Assembly (NCBI GenBank): GCA_024220525.1
Contig: JAMYWO010000053.1
Location: forward strand, 125,039-146,296
Direction of reading: 5' to 3'
DNA from: Cochliopodium minus
Taxonomy: Eukaryota > Discosea > Himatismenida > Cochliopodiidae
Length of the DNA: 21,258 nt
This document shows, piece after piece, positions 10,577 through 19,087 of this stretch. Each line of letters begins with the position of its first letter. The first letter of the stretch is position 1. Under the pieces are notes generated by a model that was given only the letters and a program-made list of their open reading frames with translations, did not search any database and was not told the origin of the DNA. A program made the position numbers and the translations under genes.

Positions 10577-10704
10577 GACTACATAATTAGGTCACGTTTC
10601 ATAATTCTCTTTTTAAGAAAAGGATGTCAATTAAATATCTTTGTCACGAACGAATTTAATCAAATATTAAATCTTTTATATTAAAATAATTAAATTTCAA
10701 ATTT

Positions 10705-13062
10705 TCAGTATTCATTAAAAGAGGTGGTTGCCTTTCTTTTTTTCTTATTGGAGTTTGCATTTATTGATTCGATGTCTACAGTGCCAAAATATTTAGAACA
10801 ACTATCCAACAACTTGGAGGAGCAAAGAAAAGTTGCGACCATGTACATAATTGGCTTTGTTAATTTCAAAACCTTTGAACAAAGTAACCAATACATCACA
10901 TCTTTTAAAATCAATAATAAACATAATAAACAAAAAAATAAAAATTTATATCAAAAAAATTATTTCAAATTAAAATAAATGATAATAAAATAAAAAATTG
11001 AATAAAACGAAAATATTTCAAATTAAAATAAAAAATAAGGAATAATAAAAATAAAAAATTAATAAAATAAAAAATTATTTTTAAAAAATAAAAAAAACAA
11101 ATATAAAAAAATTGATTAAAAAAGTTAAACTACCAGGTGTTGAAAAATCATGAGGGATGTACTTGTGCTTGAAAATCTTTTCTTTGAAAGAAACAAGCTC
11201 AGAAAGAGTTTTAAACTCAAGAGGATGAAAAGAAGAAGTGTGTTGGCCACCAGGATTAGAAATACGGTATCTGTCAACAATAGAAGCGTACTCATTGTAA
11301 TAAGCTTCGATGTTCTTCACTCTCAACTGATAAACAAACTCGGCCAACAATTTAGGTCTAACAGGATCGTTAATTTCGAACTTTGAAAAAGTGAGAGCAT
11401 TATCAGTTTTGGGGAAAGTACGATCATTGGTAGAGTAATGATTGATGAGATTGTATCTTGTTAGGTCTTTTTTCTTCATTTTGAGAGCCATGTCGAGGAA
11501 ATCTTGTTTGGGGAAGATCTTTCCGTTGGCGATGCTGAAGCAGTCGACTTGTCTCCTCATAAAACAAGAAAAGTTCAAAAACTTGATTTTCTGGTCCAAA
11601 GCAAAATACATGTTCTTGCCAAGCTTGATGGAATAATCATCGAAAAAGGCGCTGGAATTTCCTTTCGGGACGTGATACTGGTTCAATTTTTTGCGCTGAT
11701 ACATTCGACCATCGATTTTGGATTCATAAGCTTTGTTGGAGTGAATGGGGACGAAACCTTTCATACAATACTTTTTAATTCTGTAAGAAAAAGAGGAGCT
11801 GTACGCACAAAAGTTGATTGCGTTGATTCCGTACAAGATGGATGCTAACCCTCCTGTTGTTGTGAACACTTCTAGGTTTGAATTCATGTAGAATCTTGAG
11901 GAGTCGAGGTCGAATCCTCCTATCACTTGTTCGGGGCTGTCGTAGATCCTTTTTACTATTTGGAGCACTGGTTTTGTTAGTGTGGTGATGCTTTTGCTCG
12001 TTTCTATGCTTTTGTCTTCGAATTTGAAAGAGGGTCTTTTGCCAATACAAAATAGATCATAATCTTTGTTAAAAATTAAAATTAAATTAATCGGATTTCC
12101 CAAATGAAAATTTGTTGGTAAAAATGATTGTTAATTGGATCAATATTAATCAACATATACTAATGATAATATGATTATTTGAAGTATCTTATGTTGAGAT
12201 TATAAATCGATCAAATCATATGCAGATTAAATTCTCACGAAAAAATTCTCAAATATATTGAAATTCATTCTCCAATAATCAAAGAGATATATCTCATTCT
12301 CCAACTCAAATGAGATTTATCCATTCAAATCAAAGAAATAATTTGATTGCAAAAAATTATTTAAAAGTATAAAATATTTAGCTTCTATAATCACTTGTCC
12401 CTTTTAAATTATTACCCTTTATCCATGCAGATCTTCCTTTCAATAAATCCACAATTGATCCTCCCGCCAAAATCAAATTCCCTTCGTTTTCATAGAGTAA
12501 TTGTAATACTTCAGCATCTATCGTGGCTCCATTGGCCTTTTCGAAATTAAAGAGAGAGCTTTGAAAATTGAAAACATTCCCATCATTGACAAATTTTCCT
12601 AAATCAGTTAACAAAATTATGAATTTTTTAATCTTAAAAAAGCAAAAAAATAATTTGTTATTTTACCCAATCTTTGTATTGGCCAATTCATACATTTTCT
12701 AATTCAATTATGTTTTTTTTTTGAGTATATAACTGACAAATTTAATTTATTTTTTTTTACCTTGAAAATTCTTGGACGAGAATGCACATATCAGCTATCT
12801 TTACCCTCTCAATGTGTTGATCATTTGGTCCTCTCTTTTTCCTTGATAATCGATAATTTACTTTGGGCTTTCCACAGTACAATTTCAAGAAATTCTCAAC
12901 AAAATGTTCACTACCTATCTTTATCAAATCCTTTCCATACTCATCATCATCATCATCTCCTTCATCAATGAACTCATTATCCTCATCATTTTTTATTAAT
13001 CTTGATTTAGCTTCTAATTCAACCACATTGATATCTTCATCGTCACAATAATCGTCTTCCAT
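10705..13062 (-). CDS. Nucleotidyltransferase-fold protein, tandem copy A
   Basis: Exons in coding order: 13062-12761, 12698-12667, 12598-12416, 12063-11134, 10901-10705; 547 aa. The acidic N-terminus (~1-45, with a DEGDDDDDEYGKD run) is followed by a helical part with KIADMCILVQEFSRKCMNW. Residues 153-178 read LILAGGSIVDLLKGR...DYDLFC: the G-G-S and D-x-D signature of the nucleotidyltransferase fold (poly(A)-polymerase/CCA-enzyme type), G157-G158 and D173/D175. IVKRIYDSPEQVIGGFDLD follows, with D224/D226 as a candidate third acidic residue. The distal part has GGQHTSSFHPLEF. The tail is hydrophobic then basic (NKKKRK), possibly a nuclear signal. I recall similar D-x-D/F-D-x-D proteins, often with ankyrin repeats, in protists and giant viruses, but the activity is unproven. 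The gene lies 127 bp downstream of its paralogue. Confidence 0.75.
11183..11357. repeat. 175-nt block identical to 13633-13807
   Basis: Every base, including third codon positions, matches the paralogue over 175 nt in the distal part of exon 4 (coding for the KLLAEFVYQLRVKN to SFHPLEF region). Both sides diverge at once. This is a paralogous segment, not an independent mobile element. Confidence 0.95.
11850..11959. repeat. 110-nt block identical to 14291-14400
   Basis: This block encodes the IYDSPEQVIGGFDLD part of the nucleotidyltransferase region and is identical in the two tandem genes, synonymous sites included. Adjacent exon 3, of similar importance, carries several silent differences. 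Confidence 0.95.
12064..12415 (-). other. 352-nt intron splitting the nucleotidyltransferase motif in copy A
   Basis: It runs from GTAATA to CAAAG in the coding direction, phase 1, and separates the G-G-S exon from the D-Y-D exon. It is A/T-rich without an ORF. A short palindrome (GAGATATATCTC) occurs near 12285-12296. The equivalent intron in copy B is 14502-14815 (314 nt), at the same codon and phase. Confidence 0.75.
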
Positions 13063-13189
13063 TCTTTTTTTTCTTTTTTTTTGTTTTTGATTTTATTTGA
13101 TAATATTTATTTTTTTTTGATTCAAAATATTTTTAATGTGAAAAAACAATTTATTTATCTAGGAAAATTTTTTTTTTTTAATTAAAATT

Positions 13190-15380
13190 CTAATTAAATA
13201 ATTCTGATTCACTATCATCCGAGTTGAAAAATCCTTTTCTCTTCCTATTTTCGACAATCTGTTCGTTTGGCTTTTTTTTCTTGAAATTTCCAGAGCAATA
13301 ATCCAACAACTTGGAGGAACAAAGAAAAGTTGCAACCATATACATGATTGGCTTTGGTATTTTCATAAATTTTGAAGAAAGCAACCAATACATCACATCT
13401 ATTTTTTAAATAAATTATTTCAAATTAAAAAAATTAACAAAAAAATAAAAATAAAAAAATTATTTAAAATTAAAAAATAAAACGTCAGTTTTTAATAAAA
13501 ATAAAAAATTAATAAAATAAAAAATTATTTTTAAAAAATTAATAAAACAAAATTAAAAAAATTGATTAAAAAAGTTAAAGTACCAGGTGTTGAAAAATCA
13601 TGAGGAATGTATTTTTCTTTAAATATCTTTTGTTTGAAAGAAACAAGCTCAGAAAGAGTTTTAAACTCAAGAGGATGAAAAGAAGAAGTGTGTTGGCCAC
13701 CAGGATTAGAAATACGGTATCTGTCAACAATAGAAGCGTACTCATTGTAATAAGCTTCGATGTTCTTCACTCTCAACTGATAAACAAACTCGGCCAACAA
13801 TTTAGGTTTAACAGGATGATTGATTCCCAAATTAGAAAAAGAGACAGCATTTTCAGTTTTAGGAAAAATATGACCAGAAATGACATAATACTTGGTGAGG
13901 TGTAAAATGTTGATGTCTTTTTCTCTTTCTCTCATTTCGAGAGCTAAATCGAGGAAATCTTGTTTGGGGAAGATCTTTCCGTTGGCGATGCAAAAATGAT
14001 CGACCTGCTGTCTCACTAAACTGGAGAAATTCAAAAACTTGATTTTCTCGTCGAAAGAAAAGTAGGCGCTGGTGCTAAGTTTGACGGAATAATCATCGAA
14101 ATGAGCATAAAGAAAAACTAGAGGCGGGTAAAATTTTTTTGAAAATTCACAAGTATCCCTCTCTTCGTAAGCTTTGTTGGAATAAATGGGGAGAAATCCT
14201 TTTTGTTTGTATTTTCTGATTCTACGCGGAAAAGAGGAGCTGTACGCACAAAAATTGATTGCATTTATTTTGTGGAAAAATGAAGCCAAGCCTCCTGTTG
14301 TTGTGAACACTTCTAGGTTTGAATTCATGTAGAATCTTGAGGAGTCGAGGTCGAATCCTCCTATCACTTGTTCGGGGCTGTCGTAGATCCTTTTTACTAT
14401 CTGTATGATTGGATTTGTTAAGGTGGAGATACTTTTGCTTGTTTCAATGTATTTTTCTGATTTGAATTTGGGTCTTTTCCCAATACAAAACATATCATAA
14501 TCTTTGATTTTAAAAAATTAAATCAGGAGGTTTTTTTTCTTATTATTTAAAAATATTTTTTTTATTTTTTAAAGTTCTTTAAAGTTTATATCTCTAGTTT
14601 TCTTGTTTAAAAATAATTTTAACATTTTAATAATTTAATATTTTATCAAATTATTTATTTTTTTATTTTTATTTTATTTTTTAATTCAAAACCTTTCGGT
14701 TAAATGTACAAAAAATTTATTACATCGTTTGTTAGTTTATTAATCATAAATTTTTAAGTTGTAAAACTAAAGAGTCTGACATTCTTTCATTTTTTTTTCA
14801 TTTTTTATTTTTTACCTTTTAAATGATAGAAACTACCTCTCAAAATGTCCACAATCGATCCTCCTGCCAATATCAAATTTCCTTCGTTTTCAAAAAGCAA
14901 TGCTATTACCTCTGCATCTATTTTCACTTTTTTTGCTTGAGGAAAATCAAAGAGTTCACTCTCAAATTTGTAAGAATTTGACTTATTCACGAATGTTCCT
15001 TTTTACAAGTATATTTGATATGAAATTATAAATATTTCTGAATTATTAATCTCACCTAATTTTTGAATAGGCCAATTCATACACTTCCTATTGGATTTTT
15101 ATTTTTCATTAATTTATGAAATATTTTTTTTTATTTGAGGAATTATTTTTTACCTTGAAAATTCTTGGAAGAGGATACATAAATCTGCTATCTTTATTAT
15201 ATTTTTTTGTTTCTCTGTTATTTTGGGGATTATCTTTTTTTTTTTCTGTTTAGGCTTCCAACAGTATAATTTGAAGAAATTATCAACAAAATCTTCACTA
15301 CCCATCTCTATATCATCTTTTACATTCTCATCATCAACAACATCAATATTATGATCCTCTTCTTCCAAAAAGAAATCCAT
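13190..15380 (-). CDS. Nucleotidyltransferase-fold protein, tandem copy B
   Basis: Exons in coding order: 15380-15154, 15087-15056, 14998-14816, 14501-13584, 13398-13190; 522 aa. Exons 2 and 3 are exactly 32 and 183 nt, as in copy A. The acidic N-terminus is shorter (~1-30). Signature: LILAGGSIVDILRG (G132-G133), DYDMFCIGKRP (D148/D150) and VIGGFDLD (D197/D199), so all three acidic clusters are kept. The middle of exon 4 has drifted strongly from copy A, while two blocks (13633-13807 and 14291-14400) are identical to it base for base. The C-terminal exon has MYWLLSSK, the shared block KPIMYMVATFLCSSKLLD, and a different tail with a basic patch (ENRKRKGFF) and acidic end. An active nucleotidyltransferase is possible; substrate and role are unknown. 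The frame is intact, so both copies look functional. Confidence 0.75.
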
Positions 15381-15919
15381 TTTTTTTATTTATTTATTTT
15401 TTTTTTTTAATTTTATTATTTTATTTTATTTTCAAAAAACAAAACCAAAAATTTTTTGTATAATTTTCAGAAAAAAACTATTTTAAAAAAAAAAACCAAA
15501 AAATTTTTTTATTTATTTAAAATATAATAGAATTTGCTATCTTTCAAAGGATCTTTGAGACCCATCTTCTTAGCTTCCTGTTTAATTAACAAATCCAAAC
15601 TCTCACAAGGTCTTCCACCTTGAACCTTATAACCAACACCTAACAAAAAAAAAAAAATAAAAAATAAAAAAATAAAAATAAAAAATATAAAATAAAAAAA
15701 AATAAAAAATAAAAATAAAAATAATTAAAAATAAAAAAATATTTCATTTAATTTTTACCTTCTGTGTAAATTATACGGTAATGATTAGCAACATTTTTTT
15801 GTCGATACAAGTGACAGTGTAGCTTCCAGGGAAGAGCTGAAACGAAGGACCCATGTTCCTGCTTTTGGTTGGCAAGAGCCTTTTCTGCTTCTTGTACGGA
15901 GAAATTACCATAAAAGCCG

Positions 15920-16223
15920 CTTTATCAAAAATAAAAATTAAAAATAAAAATAAAAATATTAATAAAATAAAATCAAAAATTAAATGAAAAATAAATAAAA
16001 ATTTAATTGTAAATAAAATATTAAAAAAAAAAAAATAAATAAAAATTTTCAAACAAAATGATATTAAATTCGATTGAAAAAAATAAAAATAAAAATTTTG
16101 TAAAAATAATAAAAATATTTCAAAAATTATAAAAAATATAAAAAAATAAAAATGATTTTTACTTGATTTCAAATAAAAATAAAAAATTTCAAAAATGTAA
16201 AAAAAAATGATAAAAATTATTAC
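15920..16223 (-). other. 304-nt intron between the linker and SH2 exons
   Basis: A/T-rich, T-rich on the sense strand, with GTAATA donor and TAAAG acceptor. The minus-strand open frame that crosses it is only low-complexity Phe/Ile/Leu sequence and is not a gene. Confidence 0.6.
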
Positions 16224-16434
16224 GTGATTGATGCAATTTTCATCATTTTATTAACCAAAACGCTATTTCCTTCATTGGACCGAACCACCTTACAAAAGTG
16301 GAGAAATCTTCGATGGAAATGATTTTGGAGTCGTTGGGGTCAATAAGTTCTCGAAGCAAATACACTGAGGGTTGTTTTTCTCATATTTTAAGCCTTCTAC
16401 TTCAAAATTTATTGCTTAGAACGTCAAGAGGTAC

Positions 16435-16768
16435 CTAAGAATTAAATATAAAAATATGAATGAAAAAAAAATCAAAAATCAAAATAATCTGAAATAAAGA
16501 TATAGATAAAAATAAAAATAAAAATAAAATAAAAAATAAAAAAATAAAAAAATAAGATTAAGCAAATGGTTGTTCAAAAATATTATGAAGAAAAAAAAAA
16601 TTAATAAAAATAAAAGAATAAAATAAAAAGTAAAAATAAAAACTGAAATATGGATAGAATAAAAAAATAATAAAAATAGATAAAAATAAAAAAATAATAG
16701 ATAAAAAAATAAATGAAAAATGAAAAATATAGATAATAAAAAATGAATAAAATACATAAAATTCTTAC
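16435..16768 (-). other. 334-nt intron between the kinase and linker exons
   Basis: Donor GTAAGA and acceptor TTCTTAG in the coding direction, phase 0. It contains only low-complexity A/T sequence on both strands. Confidence 0.6.
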
Positions 16769-17066
16769 ACCATCAATCTCCAAAAAATTGTTGGTCCAAA
16801 AGCCCAAAGCATTCTTATCAAACCCCAACAAATAAGTTGCGCAAATGTGTTCAAAGCTCTTCTCCTTCATCAACAAAGTGAAGGAAGGTCTCTCCTCAGG
16901 GTTGGAGTCCCAACACTTCTTGAGGAGTTCTTTGAGGAGTTTGGGACAACTTTCCGGGATGGATGGTCTGCGATTGTCGTTGCAAACGTCGTCTAGGAGC
17001 TCTGTGATTGATAATCCCTCGTATGCGATTTTTAACGTGAGTATTTCCCATACTATAATCGCAAAA

Positions 17067-17377
17067 CTGCAAGAAGGAATTTTCATAAAAATTTTAAAAA
17101 TGTAAAATAATGTGTTTGCTTGAATAAAAAATAAATCAACAAAAACAATCAATCCTCTAATAAGAACGAGAAATATTGAAAATAAAAATAATCAATCTGC
17201 TATTAAAATTTAATGAAAGTATAAAATAAAATGTTAAAAATAAAACGTTCAAAATAAGTTTAATTAAAAAATAAATATAATTTTAAATTGGGTTTAGAAA
17301 AAGAAACAAATAAAAAAATGTTGATTGTTTGATTTTAAATTAATGTCAAAAGTTTTTTTTTTAAAAAAAAATTATAC
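17067..17377 (-). other. 311-nt intron inside the kinase domain
   Basis: Lies between CDVY and FAIIVWEIL, with the serine codon split across the junction (phase 2). Donor GTATAA, acceptor CTTGCAG. It contains no ORF of interest. Confidence 0.7.
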
Positions 17378-17741
17378 CTGTAGACATCACATTTATTATT
17401 GAAATTTTGCTTCATCAAGATTTCAGGTGCCAAATAATTGAAATTGAAATCTTGCAAATGAGTATTCCTCAATCTTTTCTTGGCCTCATAAAAGCCATAA
17501 TCTGTCAATTTGACATTATTGTTCTTATCGATGATTATCGTGGTGGTATCCAAATTATAAAAGATTATATTGCTGTTATGCAACCAATTCATCCCAAATA
17601 CAATCTGTTTGCATATCTTCATCTTTAACGAGAAGGAGATCACTTTTTCTCCTTTCTTCAAATATGACGATAAATTTTCTCCTTCTACATATTCTGATGA
17701 GATTAGATATGGTATCGAATCTAAGCATACTCCCTATCAAA

Positions 17742-17742
17742 N
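17742..17742. other. Ambiguous base, probable collapsed assembly gap
   Basis: To the left is a minus-strand kinase whose 5' part should continue to the right. To the right is a plus-strand hydrolase whose 5' part should continue to the left. Both are cut here, and base composition flips from A-rich to T-rich. One missing base cannot explain this. Confidence 0.75.
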
Positions 17743-17817
17743 TTATTTTATTTATTTTATTTATTTTATTTATTTTATTTATTTTATTTATTTTATTTAT
17801 TTTATTTATTTTATTTT
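17743..17817 (+). repeat. 9-nt tandem repeat (TTATTTTAT) beside the gap
   Basis: About eight near-perfect copies of a 9-base unit begin immediately after the N. The array lies in what is probably an intron of the hydrolase gene. A repeat in this place is a common reason for an assembly to break. Confidence 0.85.
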
Positions 17818-18004
17818 ATAATTTTTATTTATTTATTTTATAATTTTTATTTATTTTATTTTAATATATTTATTATTTTAATTTATTTATTATTTTTATT
17901 TGTTTTTTACTTTTTTTATTTATAAGATTTTATTATATTTCATTTTATTTTATTTTTTTAATCTATTTGTTATTCAAATTTAATTTTTTCATTTTTTTTA
18001 TAAG

Positions 18005-18708
18005 CTCCTCATCATGGAACAAGTTGGGCAGACTTTTGGATAGACGAGAACAACAAAGTGTGGAACTTGCCTAAGATCTCCGAGATTCTCCCCTTCGAAA
18101 TGGATGCGGCCTACTGCATGACTTCTGCGTACATGAAAAACGTTTTCAACCCTCAAACTCCCAATCATCCTGATGTCTATTACATGTCTTATGGAGGGTC
18201 AAGGTTAAAAAATTTTGTTTTAATTTTAATATTTGACATTTTATTTATTTTTATTATTTATTTTAATTATTTTAATTGTTTTAATTTTAATATTTTTAAT
18301 TTTTGTTAATATTTTTTTGTTTATTTTTATTTTTTGTTTTTTATTTATTAAAGGAAAATGGATCTTTCAAATCTTCTCTTGTGGGTACCACATTCTATCA
18401 TAAACAAAAGAGAAGGTAAAAAATTTTTTTTTTTTTTTTTTTTTCTGTTTTTTATTTAAATCATTTTTTTTGTTTTTAGGAGAGAATGATGGTCTTGTTC
18501 CGTTAAGTTCTTCCAAGTGGGGAAATTTTGTTAGAAAATTGGATGCAGATCATGCTGACATGATTGGATGGGGAAGAAATTTTGTAAGAAAACTTTTTTT
18601 ATTTGTTCAATGTTTATTTTCTTAAAAATTTTTCTTTTTCTTTAATAATAGGAACACAGAAATGTTTACAGAGAAATAGTCAATATTTTGAGAGAAAGAA
18701 ATCTTTAA
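18005..18708 (+). CDS. C-terminal part of a lipase-type alpha/beta hydrolase
   Basis: Four exons, 18005-18203, 18354-18415, 18480-18583 and 18652-18708, give 139 codons plus stop with continuous phase. The piece opens with PHHGTSWADFW, the P-H-x-G-[ST] strand motif of triacylglycerol-lipase-like hydrolases. It carries GENDGLVPLSSSKWG, with the likely catalytic aspartate, and DADHADMIGW, with the likely catalytic histidine. The nucleophile serine (G-x-S-x-G) would lie in the missing N-terminal part, lost at the N at 17742. The expected role is hydrolysis of an acylglycerol or similar ester; the substrate cannot be read from this. No signal or membrane segment is present in the visible part. 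The gene ends 109 bp from the stop codon of the convergent methionine aminopeptidase gene. Confidence 0.75.
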
Positions 18709-18817
18709 AAAGAAAGAAAGAAAAAAATATTTTTCTAAATATGTTTGTTAAACTTTGTTTTAGATTAAAATTCTAATTTGTCAAAAAAAAAAAAAGATTA
18801 TTTATCAATATTTTTAT

Positions 18818-19055
18818 TTAAAATCTGTCAATATAAGTTCCATTCTTTCTTAAAGTCAAGACCTCACAACCGTTGTCAGTGATAAGGAGAGTGTGTTCGA
18901 ATTGGGCGGATCTTTTTCCATCTTCAGTTGAAGAAGTCCACTTGTCAGGCCAAGTTACATCTTTCCAAGTACCCACGTTAATCATTGGTTCAATAGTGAA
19001 AATATGACCTGCTTTCATGATACCTTTCGCTTTATTTTCTAATTTTTAAAAGAAT

Positions 19056-19087
<32 letters not shown>

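Larger units (their letters stand above)
15509..17733 (-). pseudogene. SHK-like kinase with C-terminal SH2 domain: catalytically dead, frame-broken and 5'-truncated
   Basis: Exons in coding order: 17733-17378, 17066-16769, 16434-16224, 15919-15759, 15639-15509. The first two, in clean frame, give a kinase domain from hinge to C-lobe: SSEYVEGENLSSYL, QIVFGMNWLH, KLTDYGF (DFG as DYG), YLAPEIL, CDVYSFAIIVWEILT, and CW...PEERPSF. The catalytic loop reads IIFYNLDTTTIIID where H-R-D-L-K-x-x-N is expected, so the catalytic Asp, Lys and Asn are lost. The linker (IISIEDFSTFVRWFGP) and SH2 domain (GFYGNFSVQEAEKAL, PGSYTVTC, HYRI, SLDLLI) follow, as in the SHK family. They are split by about five 1-nt frame changes (near 16404-16407, 16375-16379, 16268-16275, 15835-15850, 15794-15800). 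The SH2 FLVR arginine is not visible. The N-lobe lies beyond the N at 17742. Sequencing errors are the main alternative to a true pseudogene. Confidence 0.65.

Noticed and set aside
11504-11848. 114-aa plus-strand ORF antisense to nucleotidyltransferase copy A
   Set aside because: It is the complement of a well-supported exon, has no splice context and no features, and has no counterpart in copy B.
13600-13905. 101-aa plus-strand ORF that resembles one at 11150-11386
   Set aside because: The resemblance comes only from the identical 175-nt block on the opposite strand, so it is not evidence of a conserved antisense gene.
14291-14400. Identical block as a mobile-element insertion in both genes
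   Set aside because: It is coding, in frame, collinear in both paralogues, and has no terminal repeats or target-site duplication.
15759-16434. Programmed ribosomal frameshifting in the kinase gene
   Set aside because: Around five shifts of mixed direction, most on short A/T runs, are not a programmed pattern; decay or sequencing error is simpler.
16479-16757. Long Phe/Leu/Tyr open frame on the minus strand, hydrophobic enough to suggest a membrane protein
   Set aside because: It is a translation of T-rich intron sequence; several similar ones occur in other introns (5690-5941, 15920-16172).
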